Shown here: one piece after another, positions 12,686 to 27,400 of the stretch
How positions within the stretch are numbered: the stretch's first letter is position 1
Layout of the letters: the number at the start of each line of letters is the position of its first letter
Source of the DNA: Epiperipatus broadwayi
Taxonomy: Eukaryota; Onychophora; Udeonychophora; Euonychophora; Peripatidae
Reading direction: 5' to 3'
Length of the DNA stretch: 64,000 bases
NCBI GenBank assembly: GCA_028023455.1
Contig: JAQFVV010006246.1
Span: 5,842,363-5,906,362 of the forward strand
The notes under the pieces: model-generated
What the model was told of the DNA's origin: nothing
Databases searched by the model: none
The model's input: the letters and a program-made list of their open reading frames with translations, nothing else
Program-made: the position numbers and the translations under genes

Positions 12686-14103
12686 GTGTGCATTTTATAT
12701 CCATAAACATGAGAACATAACTATTAGTCATTGAATTTTAATGTTTTCTGGCAATATAAGATTTTAGCTTCTTTTGGTTTCTTCCAAGGCAGTTTTCTTA
12801 TGAGAGTTTCCATTACAGTTTTCTTCTGAGCATTTAAAATAAGTAGATTCACATGATAAATTATAGAAATACATTTCCATGGAATAATAATTTTAGAAGA
12901 CTAGTTTTTTTTTTCTTCAGCAAAGTAAATATTAGATATTTCTTCAGCATTCAATAATGATGAATAGATCAGCAGAAACAAAATTAAATTTTAAGGCATA
13001 TTGTTTGTCTACCACTCTATATTTAGCTACACTACTGGAAAGGTCAGGAAAAACATCCTGGAGGATTGTCTACTCCATAAAACATATGATATAAACTAAA
13101 AATCTACAGAATTTCATTGACTTCTTGATAGTAAGAGATATCACAATGAAATGTGTTACAATTGTTTTCCCGGTTTCTTGAAAAGCAGATGAGTTTTGAA
13201 AATTTCTGTTGGTTACCATGACAACATTTTTGTTTTAAAAAGAAAAAAATATTCTTTATTTTTAAAAGAATAAAGTATAATACATTTTATCTTTACACTT
13301 ATTTCTAACATTTTAAATCTACTTTAAAATTTATTCTGTATACATGACTAATATTTTGTTTTGCATATAAAGAAAATATTTGCATTAAAGCAATACCTGT
13401 AAACTCAGATGTGAGGGTTACAATATATATATAAAACCATAATTTGACAATAACTTACTGGTTTCCAAATGTAATTCACAGCATTCCAGTCAAAATTTTA
13501 ACAAATTAATAAAATATCTGGAATATGTTGTCAAAATAGCCTCTGTAGATAAAAGATGGGAATCAGGAGCAATCTCCCTTTCACAGGTGAGCTAGTAGGT
13601 GTACTGGACTCTTTATTATAATCATGTAGTAATCATTTTTACTCTACCTTTCTGTTATCCTGATTGAATGCAGTTTAGAGTTCTATAAAATTCATTTGAT
13701 TGGTAACCAGACAATAATTAAATATTTGATATTGAGATTTATGTTTTCATTTTGATTTTACCTTCTAACTAAGACTAGCTAGATATTCATTTACTAATCA
13801 ATAATGTAATGGCTATCTAAATTGCTATGAGATGGTTATGTGAAAAATTTTTTTATTTATTGTTGAATTCAAAGATCACTCTATAGCAATAGATGTACTA
13901 ATCACCACATCATAAATTCCTCTTTATATATATAATATTTTAGAATGATGAATTTTCAATCACCATCTACAAAGCTGAAGAAAATGAATTTATTTTCAAT
14001 GACAGCCCAGTGCTGTTTAATTATATGTACATATGCAAAAATATAGGTAGATAGATATATGTTCTGATAATATTTTATTTTTTTATTTTTTTTCTTATTC
14101 TAG

Positions 14104-14215
14104 AGATATTCCAAATGACCGTTCTACTAATAAAAGTAAACGGAAAAGAAATATAGGAGGACGAGGAGGGAACAATTCCACACCACAACGGCATCAGCAT
14201 TACACTGGACTATGA
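14104..14215 (+). CDS. SNX29: Terminal coding exon of the SNX29-like gene
   Basis: The acceptor TTATTCTAG precedes AGATATTCC. Joined to the exon at 748-887 the Gly codon is completed and the frame continues DIPNDRSTNKSKRKRN, then a Gly/Arg/Asn/His-rich tail ending YTGL and TGA (14213-14215): 36 residues plus stop. The PFFG-DIP junction corresponds to the conserved end of the SNX29 PX domain, which in vertebrates is also followed by a short, basic, poorly conserved tail. The KSKRKR cluster could act as a basic membrane or nuclear signal, but that is inference. Matching intron phase is the strongest evidence that this is the normal last exon. Confidence 0.8.
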
Positions 14216-14870
14216 GAGGCTGCTTATAATATTTTTTTTCCCTCCATTCCATTACAAGCATTTTTGAATGGGCATTTGAAGAGATTTTTATTTACCAAGT
14301 TCTCACACTATTTTACTGAAACCATATCTTGTGTAAAAAAATTAAATATAAAAAAATAAGCAGACAAAAAAAAAAATCTATTGAAAGATTAATTGTAAAA
14401 ATGTTTTTCTTTAATATTTTAATCCTAAGTCATTTTGAAATATATAATGATGTTTGATGATGAAAGTAGAATTTACTTGTGAGTGATATATATAAAATTA
14501 GTATTAAACTTATTGTAGCTCATTTGAATAGATTTAGTATTAAAAGTTCTAGATTGTGGGTTCACTTATGTGGTGGGCATTTTCCAGACCTGTATATATA
14601 TATGTAAACATATCCACATAAACACACCCACATACATATCAGTGATGAATTCTTCACTATGACTTGTATCAATTTTTACATTTAAAAATTAATGCATTTT
14701 TATTTATTATAGGTCAAATTTAATGCCCTATTTACAAAATTATATTTTTTAAAATCAATGTGGAAAATACCAGCTTTTGTTGTGTCTTTGCTAGGTTTAA
14801 GATGCAACTTAGTTTGTTAGAAAGTTAAATTATCATAAGACAGGAATAAAAGATAGTGCAAAGCCAAGGA
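14216..14870 (+). other. 3' UTR of the SNX29-like gene, probable extent
   Basis: This AT-rich sequence follows the TGA. The best canonical polyadenylation hexamer is AATAAA at 14845-14850, in the context CAGGAATAAAAGA. A weaker ATTAAA at 14341-14346 would give a short UTR, but it is followed by A-rich genomic DNA, which makes it untrustworthy. The true cleavage site cannot be set from sequence alone. Confidence 0.4.
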
Positions 14871-17800
14871 GGCTAGAGAGTAATGAAGAAAAGAAAATAG
14901 ATATAGAATAGAAGAATATTTAAAAGTTAAATGTATAGTTGTTATATAATTTTTATTAGTATATGCTTCTTTATTCTTTTCATATGTCATTCTGAGATAA
15001 TTAATCTGGGTCCAATATAGTAAATTGAAATTAATTTATTTTTTTATTAAATTTACAATAAGGTATTTATCAGGAATATCAGAAACCATCCATCTTTGCC
15101 AATTTGAGAAAGTTGTAGAATATTATTAAGGATAAGTAGATTTGAGATTTTCAGTATTTTCTGATATTCTTTAATTACTATTGCATTTCTTTTTATTCCA
15201 AGAGAAACAGTGACCATCAATACAGGAAGCTTTACAGGGATATGGATTTCTGTGTCCCAATAATTGATTAAAATTAAAATTTACTCACAATAACTTCAAT
15301 TTGTTTGAAGGCTTTATTATTAAAGAAATATATGATTTTGATGAATGAAAGTTTTAAAACAGAATTACTCTTTCAATTGTAAAGAGTAAGAAATTCTCTA
15401 GAGTTTCATAAGTTTTATTTGGCTTATTTATGTGCCCGAATTATTTTATAAAGATCTATTGTCTGCAAATTTCATAGTTGCATATTCATTATTGGGTTTC
15501 TAGTACTGTTCCATTAATCTTAGTGATTTTTTTTAATGAATGGAATTGTATCATAATGTTCGAAATTAGACAACTTCAGTCTGGTTATTTGTGCTTCAAT
15601 TAAAATTCAGATGTAACATAATCAAGGAGCCATTTTTTTATTCTCTAACTTATATGTAAATAATTCACATACTTCAAGATAATTAATCAAAATTTACAAC
15701 AGCTCCAACTTTTTCTATCTTGTTTCTTTATTGTTCAGTCTTTCTTTTCATTAGAAAATGCCAGAAAATATAGCCTGAATAGTGGTACTATCTCTTTTCC
15801 AGTTTAACATAAGTTGTACAGCATTGAATAAAACAATAGAATTAAATAGAACAATTTGATTTCTGCATACAGTTTCTAATTAATTAATTTTCTTATAAGA
15901 GTACAGTATGTATTGAACTAATGCAATGATCATTTTTATTCTATTTTACTGCCATTCTTTTTTAAATAATATTTTCTATCAGAAATAGGACAATAATTTA
16001 GAAACTAATAGAAATCTGGTCGTATAGTCATATAATATAACCATCTGATAAGTTGGAGAAGTTGTGGATACATGCCTGAATATTTTTTATTTTTACTATT
16101 AGCAATGTGTTCACATTTAAAATCTTAATTTTTTTTGGTGTTGGCTTATAAATGTTCATTGTTAGTGAATGATCTAACAGCTGTGTTAAAGTCAAATGTT
16201 ATTTTTTTTTTTTTGTATTATAATCTTAGTTGGTTTTTTTAATTTAGCTTTACTGACCATCTTTTTTTTAACAAATGACTTCTTTTTTTATTTTTAATTA
16301 TAAATATTTTGTTATCAAGGATTTATATTTTTTCCACCAATCTTAAAATCTGCACTTCCTTTCTCTAGTTCAATTTTTTTCATTATATAATCAGTTAATA
16401 TAGAGCATGTTTTGCTCTTATTTTTATTTTCACTGAATTGAATATAATAGTTAATAAGATCTATGCTAAATTTTTTTTATTGATGGTATGCTTTATTTAT
16501 TTGAAATATTTGATATTTCTTTTTATTGATTTCAACATAATATTACTGACAAGTGATGTAGAAATGACAAATGGTTTACATATTCTATAAGATTTTCTTT
16601 TTAGTATTATAGCATAAAGCAATATCTAGGCCACTAAACAGTTTTTTCAGATTTGTTGATATAATATAGTTAGCATTTTCATTGATTTTTTTTTTCATTT
16701 ATTTATACATTGGCACTTACGATTTTTCTTTTTGGCAATGATCTCTATCCATTTTCCATTACTGAAGGTTTGTCTAAATAAACATGTTTTATTTATTGTT
16801 CTCGTCTCTAACTTTATATTTATTACAATACACAACTTCTAGCTCCCCCCCCCCCCCATTTTTAAAGCAATTTTATTTTCATTATTTGAATTATTTATTT
16901 ATTAGAGATTTGCTTAAAAAATGTAAAAAAGAGAAAAGTTGTATTATTATATTGAAAATGAGCTATTAAGTGATAGTTAAAATGTTAAATCATATATTTA
17001 TATTTAATTATAAACAGATCTTTCATCAAATTGACTTGAGATGAGAATTTTCTAATCATCTCTTGAAAGTATTTCTTGTTGTCACAAATCTATTATTAAT
17101 GCCATTACAAATATTATTGTATGGTTATTTTTTTATTTTTCTGATGTATTTTTGGAATCCATAATATGTTTTCTTTTGGTTTTTCATTTTCATTAAGAAT
17201 TTAACATTAATTTTTTTGTTTGACTTTGTTGAGTTTTCTGATTTTTTATCAAGTTCAATATCTTGATCAAATGGTAACTTAATTTTTTAATTTGGAAAAT
17301 ATACATAATGTTTTTATTTAGCATAGTGTTACTTTTATGTAAATTTACATACAAATAATTGACTATCAATTTATATAATTCTGTCTTAAAATATTCAAAT
17401 TCTGTCTTAAAATATTCATTTTATGATTGTAATCCTTAAACTGAACAAAATCATAAAAAAAAAAACTGGTATTTTATTACTTAATTTTTAAAATTATGAT
17501 ATAAGTCAAAATTTTAATAAATGAATGAACTGCTTAATTTTTATTTCTAATAAACATTTTAAAAATAACTACTACCATGAGCCATTTTGAAGAATTCATC
17601 CTGGTATGTAAATATAAATTAATGTTAAGTTTTCTGCAGAAAGCAGCAGCAATACAAGGCATTATATGTATATGTATTATGTATATGATTCATTTGAAGT
17701 CATTGTAACTTAATTATTGGGAAAATACATGTTTAAAATTTAAAAAAGTAACTTTGATGTTTTATTTTAGATTTATGTTATAAATGCATTTTTAAATTAA

Positions 17801-20800
17801 CTTTGAAATTCAGGATATATTAATTTGTTTTTAGAAATTAAAAACTCACACAAATATTATTTCAAACTATAAATTTAAATATTTTAAAATTATCATTATT
17901 AGTTATTATTCATGGGGAAAAAAGCAGATTCATATTTCAATCCTAGGCAAATCTCTCTCTCAACCTTTCCTCAAATATTCATTACTTATTGTCTTCTTTT
18001 AGACAATCAATCTACCTTCTATTTTTCCCCTCTTATCCTAATTATGATCATACCAACATATCTTTTATTTTTTAAGTATATACTCTTTATTCATAATTTT
18101 TTTCAATAAATATTTTCTTGCATTTATCCTCTTTAAAACATTTTGACATTGCTAATAGATCATTGTAGTTTATCTTTTCCATTCTGCTCTAAATTTACAT
18201 TTCAAAAGCCTATGTTTTATCATCTTTTTTATAATCATTCACATAGGTCTACCTACCAAATAACATATTTAACAAGCTTAATCATTGATGGACAACAGAC
18301 TAATTTCCTATTCAAATAAAAATTTGCTTATTCATTGGATTCTTACTTTTATATTTTTGTCCATATCACAAACAACTTCTAAATCCATTAACTGTTATTT
18401 CTAATCTTTTACTTTCTTTATCTATTATCATTGGCTTAGCCTTTAATATATTTATTTTACCTCAGACTTGTTATAAATTTCATCAGACTTTCATAATATA
18501 TTATGAAGCTCAGTTTGTATCTTTAAGCATCACTATTTTTTCATCATCAAAATAAATACAGTAAACCATCTTACTCTCAATGCTAACTTCATTCTTTTCA
18601 AAACAAGTTTTTTAATAATTCTTTAAATAAATATTAAACAAAATACTCCCATCTTACATCTATTTCCATAATAGTCTCTGCTGTAGGAAATCTATCTAAT
18701 TGTAGAAATATTTGTCAATGTATATGCAAATTTTTAAATAGTCATCTCACCTTTTAATCTATACCTTGTTTTTTCAAAATAATCCATTAAGAAATGCTTT
18801 AAGATTACAATAATTATTTTTTCTGCTTATCTCTCAACAATAGATATTTAATTGCATTTCCATATAATTTCTTCTAGAATAACAAAATCTAGAAATACTT
18901 TATAAATTTTAATGAGTCTTTTATATTATTAAGATCATTTTCGCCATTCTTATTATTCCTGATTATGATTAATAGAGTTACTGATGCAAATTCTTACTAT
19001 ATGCTCCTATCTATAGCAGCTCTTACCTAACCATCTTATTGTGTCAACTTCTTTTTTTTTTTTTATCTGCTGATTTAATAACTAACAATCTCATCTTAAC
19101 TTTGATTTGCAAATCTTTTCTTCAATTGGTGCCATTTCTAGCTTTTCACTATTTCATTCTTTCATTTTCTCTTTTCAACACACAACATATTTACTACAAT
19201 ATTATTCTTTCATCAACTTTCAGTTTTCTTATCTAAACTTTGGTCATCAAGCTATTAGATCATATATTAATATTTAGATTGCATAATATTTCTATAAATC
19301 TTTCCTTTAAGTTTCAAAATACTCTCCTATCAACTCCTGCAATTACTCTCATCTTTTTTAAGCCATTTTATTCTTTTTGATTGTATGTCAGTATTCTCAT
19401 CATTTCTGTCACTGGTACTAAATATTTAAAATGTCTATATATTACATTATAGAAGAACCAATCTGAACATCTCCATAATAAACATATTCTATCTTAGTCC
19501 TGTTTAGTTTATCTTTCTATTCTTCAATTATGTATTTCATCTGTTTAATTCAGCTCCTTCATGAAAACCAGAACAGAGCTATGTAATATCTATATATATT
19601 ATTAAACATGGAGGTTAATATTCAATTATTGGTTCAAATTTTTCAATATTTTCATGTCTTGTTAATATTTTTTTTGATTTCAGATTTTTTTTTTGTGTTG
19701 TAACCTTTCCATTTATCTGGACTTAGACAAATATTGAAATAAATGTATTTGGCTCATCTGTGACTGGATTATCATTTAAAAATTTATCATTTCTAAGTTC
19801 ATAGTTTTCTTTAGATAGAAATGAGTTTAAGCTGCTATAAGTGCTCTAGTCAATGTTTATATGACATTACATTTATTGTTTTAAAATATTGCATTAATTC
19901 TTCTATTTAAAAAAATCATAAAAGTTGAAATAAAATATTGGCTACTTATATTTTTTTCTGTTTAATAATAAGCTATTGGTTTACCTCATCACATTTATTT
20001 TCTAATTATACTTGTTTTGCATCATCCTTTGCACAAATCAGTTTGCTATTAAGTTATATATATATATAAATAAACCCTTACTACTTTAGAATTGATATAT
20101 ATATATTTCTTAATTTATTACTCATTTCATTTTCATATTAAGAAAGCATTTTGTTTTATTATTTTTCACATATTCTATTGTTTGTTTATGTTGCAGTTTT
20201 CTTTAATTTTTTTTTTTTTTTAATATTTCTTATTTTTATTCACATTTACATTATCATGTACCCCTTTTCATATGCACTTATTTTTTTTTTTTATCCAACA
20301 AATGTAAAATGCTTTTTGTAATGTTCTTATTGATTATTTCTATATCACCTCCAGAATGCTCATACACAATTTTATTACAACATATTCATATCAACATATA
20401 ATCCTGTTGAAATTTTCTTATCATTGGAGTTTTCCATATGTAAATCCATCTTTCATAATTTTTAAATTATGTATTATTTTTGTTTCCTACAAAAACTTTT
20501 AACCTTTTATATCTTAAACTTTAATCTTCTCTGATATTCTTATATCTTGTTTCTAACAGAATTTCATCCCTCATTATTTTTTTGATATATTGAATATCAT
20601 TTTAAAAATTGTTTTGTATTTTTACTTTTAATTATTTTTCATTTATGATTTCTAAGTTTTCTTCATCTTAGTTTTTAGTTATTATTTATACCTATGCAAT
20701 CATTAGACTTCTGAAGCAGTTTTCAGTTTTACTAATTACAACATATCCTCATAGGATTAGTATTTATAAAGCTATTTTTTTGTTTTTGGTCTTAAGACTA

Positions 20801-22839
20801 TATATATTCATAAATCTTCATATTAACATATATATTAAAGTAATGAAAAAAGAAATACATAATAAATTTGCATATAATTTTTATTAAATGGTATAATTAA
20901 TAAAAGATTACATGTAAAATTTGAAAATAATTAAGTTTTAAGAATAACATACTAATATTTGGGTAAGGATTTTTTTTTTTCAAAAAATGAAATCGTAAAT
21001 TTGGAATTTTACAGTTAGTTGATTTGAAAATGCATTAAATTAACTATCCATACATATTTCTGCTTGAAAAAACTTTTGTCCATTTTTATCAACATCCAGA
21101 TAAACTATCATCGAAATTTTAGATTAAAAGCTTTTTTAATCCAATGGCTTTTCAATAGACAGTTCTCTAACTGGTTTTTAAACAACAGAAAACATTGCTT
21201 TTGCAATGTGTGTTTTTTGTTTTTTAACTTGTTTATATCATGAATGAATAATCTTTTAATTTAAAGCAAAATTTCGTTAGTAAATGTGTTTTCCATAATA
21301 AAAAAATTTATATATATTTGTGCATTTAAATAAACTTTAAAAGTTATAACATTGTATAAAAAAATAAATTTATTCAATTTTTTTTTTTTTTTTAAGTTCA
21401 CTTTGGGGTGAATATATGTGTGTGGGCGTATTTATATCTCTAGAAAATAAAATAGATATTACAAATATATGTTACACATAAAAGTAGGTAATGGTGAGCG
21501 ATTTTGTGTGTATATATGTAAAAGATGAAATAAACTGTAAAAAATTTAAATGAATGTGAGTAAGGAATTAATCTTTTCTGTCATATCCAAAATTCAATTT
21601 TGATGTATCTTTTTGATGAAAGTTTTTTGGTAGAGTTTGTTACATTAAGTAAATAAAAGTTTTAATAATAAAAAATTTAGATTAAAAAACAATAATAAAA
21701 ATACGGTTTCTCCAATGGTGTGGTATTTTTTTATTGCCTCTCTTCCCAACTGGATATTTAATAATTGCTTCAAATGTAGCTGAGGTATTAAAAGTTTTTT
21801 AATTTCTTGTCCTTGATAAAAGTGCACAGAACCAAAAGAAGTTTCAGAGTTTACAAGCTCTAAGTGCTCTAAATTATTTGAAAAATTAATTATATAGCTG
21901 TATTAATTGTCAAACAATTTAAAGCAAAAATTTTAACCAAGTTTTTTTTATCTTCTATGAATTCGATCATTTTTTGAATAGTTATCAGCCATAAATAATT
22001 TTGAATAATTGTTTTTAAATATGAATCATCTGTTTGCAAAAAAAAAAAAAAGGATTTATTATGAATTTCAGTTAGCTATCTATTTGTTTGTGCTCTTCTC
22101 CCCAAAAATAAAAATGTTTGTCTTAAATTTATTTTTTACTTGACAGAAATTATAAAAATCCTAATCTGTATAAACAAATTCTGCATTTTTGCATTTATGA
22201 AGTACAGACTAATCTATATTTTACACAACCTAATGTTGGGAGAGAGGCTAATAATTATAATTTAAAAAAGAGTGATCGATATATTATTAATATGAAATAG
22301 ATGTACAAATATATACAAAACCTTAAATAACAGTTTATTTTCGATTTAGTCAATTCAAAAATGAAATTAATAAAGGCATTAATTTTAAAAAGAAATAATT
22401 TATACAAACACATATACACTTCTCACGTTTTCTCATTCATTCTGGGATCATTCTAAACATTCTTTTTATAAAAGTAGTGCTACATTTACCTACTAAATAT
22501 AATATTCAGATGATTTGATTTTAGATTATATATTTTTCATTGCCAGTGAAATTTTGGAAGATACAACCTGAATTTTATAGATTATTAATTTAGCCTCAGC
22601 ACAATTTAAAAATAAATTAATGTTTTACATATAGAGAATTTTTTTTTTCGTAAAAAGAATTTTATTTTATAATTGATTGTATGAAATATAAAAGTAAATG
22701 ATTTACATATTACATTACATTTTTGCATATCTTATTTATTACCTCATAATGAATATATTATTGTTAATATTTATTAGTATGTACAATAAAAAAGATGGGA
22801 TTGAAAATGAAATACATGAGTGAGTGAACAAATAGATGT
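14871..22839. other. AT-rich intergenic DNA, no gene seen
   Basis: Both strands are full of stops. The open stretches of 60-65 codons here are Phe/Leu/Ile/Asn-rich and have no recognisable motif. Notable only: a 13-base C run near 16845-16857, a 22-bp tandem duplication (TCTGTCTTAAAATATTCA twice, about 17381-17420), many A/T runs and TA microsatellites. Confidence 0.6.
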
Positions 22840-23030
22840 TTCTGACATCAGTAAAGGAATTAAAAAACTGAACTGGAACTGGGCTGGATATAATTCTAAA
22901 CTGGATTCAAAGTGTAAAAGACCTAAAAAGAGACCTCATGTGATTAAATAATCTGGGTGATGTCACATGAGGAGCAAGAGGTTGGAGAAACTGGATTAAA
23001 CTTGGAGAGGTCTTCAGTCCGTAGTGAATA
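22840..23030. repeat. Diverged dispersed repeat, copy 1
   Basis: The segment AACTGGATTAAACTTGGAGA followed by TCTTCAGTCCGTAGTG is slightly richer in GC than its surroundings. It resembles AACTGAATTAAACTTTGAGA then TCTTTACTCTGCAACGG at about 24380-24420, so the two look like old copies of one element. The family is not recognised. Confidence 0.4.
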
Positions 23031-23090
23031 ATAATAGTTAAAATTGATGATTTAAAAGCATTATAATATAATTTTATATATATTTCATAG

Positions 23091-23292
23091 TAATTTTATG
23101 AGCACAAATAATTTTATGGCTTATCAAAAGTGTAATGTTAAGAATATTAACCTATTCATGAAACAAAAGAAATCAGAAGAAAGTGTTACTAAGATAATTC
23201 ACAATGTAGATTCCCAAACAATCATTAATGAACTTGTAAATAATGCCCATCTTTTGTTACATCAATATCAGTCTATTTTGTCAGATAGATAA
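23091..23292 (+). CDS. Weak candidate terminal exon or decayed ORF, unknown protein
   Basis: A TTTCATAG acceptor-like site ends at 23090. The frame after it is open without an internal stop, through a Met at 23098, and ends at TAA (23290-23292). The peptide contains VDSQTIINELVNNAHLLLHQ, an amphipathic-looking helix with mixed charged residues, unlike the Phe/Leu-rich chance frames nearby. No family is recognised, and no upstream exon with matching phase could be paired with it. It may be the tail of a transposon protein or a chance frame. Confidence 0.18.
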
Positions 23293-24289
23293 AATATTCT
23301 TATATTAGTAGTTGCAATTTTTTGCAATTGTGCTTATTGCAATTTAGAGGAATTATTTATCTTAGTCTTCTGACTATAAAACGTTCAGTTAAATTTTGTC
23401 ATCATTATTATCTTTATAAATTTCAATATCTAAATATTTTATGTTAATTATAAGTCTCTTTTTTAATATATATAAAATCTATATATAGTACTATTAATAT
23501 TATAAATATTATACCTCTTGTTTCCAATTATTGAAATATATATATAGAATAATTAATGAAGTCATTCTTTACTTTAATTGTAATGTTTAAATTTTTATAT
23601 ATATATGAGATTATTAAGCTATTGTATATGTCTCATTAGCCATCCCGTCATTTATATTTCAATATTTATTATATTTAATATATAAACTTCAATAGTAAGA
23701 AAACAAAAACTGAAGGCTTTAGAAAGACAAAGTTGGAAAAAAGTAAAAAGATGAGTTGAAAAGATAAGATTTATAATATATTGAAAAGAATTATTGAAGA
23801 AAACATTGAGAAAATTATGAAATGGATTTGGGATATAATAGAGAAATTATGAAAGGCAATTTGAAAGAAACTTAGAATAAGAAATTGATAGATTTTAAAA
23901 AAGATGATAGGAGAGCTTGGAAAAAATGTTTTGGACTTTTTTGATAGTTGACTGATAATAATCACTTTAATATTATGGCTTTCAAGTAGGGTATTTTAAA
24001 TATTAAGCTGGGAGTTTATAGATGCCTGGATCAGTCCTTTAATTATTTTGATAGCTTCCTGAATAACTTGCAATAGGGGGGTAGGAGTGGGCAAACATTA
24101 AGTAAAACAGAAGGCTTTATTTAATAGATTTATTTCAACTATGCATAATTTAACAGATGATTTGCTGCTTTGCATAGGTTTATAGAGATATATGCCTCTA
24201 AATGCATCACTTAACATCAAGTTTAGTACTCTTAACATAATTGAAAAAATTAAGAGAGAAGAGATTACACATGTTGCAAACTGACTAGT

Positions 24290-24440
24290 GGACTATTGAT
24301 TCCAAAATGACTGTAAAACTTAGAAAGAGATCATGTGTGAGATATATGAATGAAATAAATAAAAGTTCTTTATATGAGAAACTGAATTAAACTTTGAGAA
24401 ATCTTTACTCTGCAACGGATCGATAATGGTTGAAACATTA
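24290..24440. repeat. Diverged dispersed repeat, copy 2
   Basis: Partner of the block at 22840-23030, sharing the AACTG.ATTAAACTT.GAGA motif and the flanking order of short words. No open frame is seen. Confidence 0.35.
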
Positions 24441-27400
24441 ATGAAAATGATGTCAACATACATTATAATATATGTAAAAGAAGATTATGGGGATATAAAA
24501 TGTTCAGAAACTTATTTTTCTATTTTAGGTTATTATATATATTTAAAATAATTCTTGAGCGAAAACTTTATTATTATTATTAAATCGAACGTTTTTGTAA
24601 AACGGTCTCGTGCGTTTACATTTTTTTCTGACGGTAAATGTTAATCTGGTAAGAATTTATTCATAGATTTTTTTGTATTACTTTTTCAAATTATTATTTA
24701 TAACAAATATTTAAACAGTTGAATTTTATTGCCAATAGTTGTAATTATTTTTATGTGGACAGCAATTTTTCTCCGAAAAAAAAATTGTTTTCTAAGTAAA
24801 CATTAGTAATCATATCTTTTTGTATTGAATTTTTTTTTTAAAGAAAACTTTATTCACGCATCAACAAGAAAGATTTTGTTTATATTACAAAATAAAACTA
24901 ACACTAAAATAAATAGTTTTAACAATTTCCGCGGGAATTCTGCCATATAATAGATATCAGAAAATTAATTCAATATCAGAAAGCCCTTACCTTGGAAAGA
25001 GTTTAAAAATTCATATTACGTTTAAAAAACATCTCTGTTACATTATCTAGAACCCAATCTAAGTTTATGGTTTAATAAGTCAGCGTATATGGAATCTCTG
25101 ATTCCACAATTTAGTTTTTTTTTTTCTTGAAAAATAAAACTTCATGAAAATTAAACATATCGTAATATTTCTAGTCTGCTAGTAGACACCTTTTCGAATT
25201 TCCTGTTTATTATATTCTTCAGGTATCTATAGATATCTGACGATTTTAATCAAATATCTTCTATCATATAATTCCTCTATCTTTTAGCACATATCTAATC
25301 TAATTCTTCCCTTGTTTAAAACAATGTACTTCTGTTTAATCAAATAAGATGCAGTGCTTCATATCCACCTGCCATATTTGTGATCTGAGTTTGAATCCAG
25401 ATTAGATAAAAGTTTAATAGACTCAGGATATTTCATATAGCTGATACATAAACCAAGTATTCAATATTACATTTATTTCTAGATATTTTAAACTAGAATG
25501 ATGAAAAGAAAAAAAATCTCACTAATTGTCAAATTAGAAAACATAATGACTAGTGCTTTCTACATTATTTCTGTATGTGGAAGTGTTGGTAGGGTCTTTA
25601 TCCGTTAATGCCCTACTTATAACATTGTTTCTTTTTCAATATTTTATTTCTAATATCTTTTTAACTTGATTGTGTTTCCAGTCATTTATTAAGTTATATC
25701 TCTAGATGTCATAATATAATTACTATTACTTTATAGTCATTTGATTATATTTTTTAACACATGATCATTTTCATTAATTAACATATAAACCAGTATAACT
25801 ACAAGACATTTTTTGAAACAATACCTTTTATAGGATTGATGTTCTAAAATTCTAGATGCTGCTATTGATGGTATATAGTGTGAATACATTTTATGTTTCT
25901 ACTTGATAAGACTATTGTGCTAGATCTATTATGAACATTGTATTTTGCTATACACAGTGATATTATATGTAAAAGAAAATTAAGATAAATAACCAGAATA
26001 AACATCTGTCTCTACTATTAAAAAAATGTAAACAAATACTAAAATTTTTTTCCTTGTATTCTGCAATATTTCCACTTTACATCAAAATGTTTTTAATTTA
26101 AATTGGCTTTTGAAAAGCATAGTTCATAGCAAAACTAAATGGGTGAAAATCATGATGGATTAAAATTTATCATTCTTAGTGTCTAAAATCATAGCTGATG
26201 TAACATTCAATACTAGTATAAAAATTCATTCTAAACATTGAATTTATGTGAAGTAATATACAAACTGAACTAAAATACAGATTTTGACAATACGAACTAG
26301 TTTATGGGATAAGAAATTTGGAAGATCATGACATTCAAGCACTGGAATTTGACAGTTAAGTTGTGATCCATGGATTTTAAGGTCATGAGTCTGGTACTAT
26401 GCAAGATATAAAGAAGTTTAATGATTTATTACTTGGGAGATTGTGACATTTGGACTTGTGAGTGACAATGGAGATTCAATCCTAAAGACTTTCAACTATT
26501 GTGTTTGTCATTCTACCAGTGCACTAAATTATACAAGAAAACTGTACATAGAATTAAAGAGAATTTGAATAAACTCTGGTATGGAACATTAAATATTAAT
26601 ATAGCTCACTAGAATAGAACAAACCTTTATACACAGCTATGTGAAATTAGCTCAAACACAACTCAAAAAAAGTCATTTTTATTTCTGAGAAACAAAATAT
26701 ATAAATCATGATCTATAATTCTCAAGCCAATTCTATTATTAAAAGCAATAGTTTTTTCATTTCAGCTTTTGGCTGCATCGACACTGACATTTGAAAATGA
26801 GGTACCTCCAATCTATCAAGAAGAATTTAATAACAAGCTGTTAACATTCACCAGTTTCACAAACTTCAATACTACTTTATTACAATTTCGATATTAAATT
26901 TGTTTTGAGATCGCCAAATATTAAAGTTGCAGTACAGATAATTTTTAATGTAAAGCTTTCCTTTTTTTATATTTGGTAACTTATTTTCTAAATGATCTAG
27001 ATTTATTTTTTTACATTATTGATAACTACTGAACAATTAAATGAATTTATTGTGTAATATTAGAAGCAATGATCATCTGTTAGTTAAAATCTAAAAAGTA
27101 TTTGGTATCAGTAATGAAGAGGATCAGTTGATTTATATAGATTAGTGATATAGAAATTTAATCAATTAGCAGATTCTAATATTATTTATTTTTAGATTAT
27201 GCCAAAAAGATTTACATTATAATATATGAGAGAAAAACCTGATGTGTAGTATAAAGCAGAACCTAAATATATATGAGTATACATATGATACATCTCAGTT
27301 TTTGGTTCAAAGTTTTAGTATGCTTTAATTTCACAGATATGCATATAGTATAACATCTAACACATGAATGATTACAAAAGTCAAACAATTAAGATTTCTT

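Larger units (their letters stand above)
888..14103 (+). other. 13.2-kb last intron of the SNX29-like gene
   Basis: The intron begins GTAAGA and ends TTCTAG, and the phases of the flanking exons match (GG+A = Gly). It is filled with transposon remains, described separately: a foldback repeat (1.9-3.0 kb), a hairpin (7.0 kb), an LTR-like repeat and gag pseudogene (7.5-9.4 kb) and a second copy of the LTR-like repeat (12.2 kb). The remainder (about 3.0-6.9, 9.4-12.2 and 12.7-14.1 kb) is AT-rich with A and T runs and a few TA microsatellites. I saw no further coding exon there apart from the alternative one at 1162. Confidence 0.7.

Noticed and set aside
16845-16857. C homopolymer
   Set aside because: A simple run; may also be a sequencing or assembly artefact. 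No motif around it.
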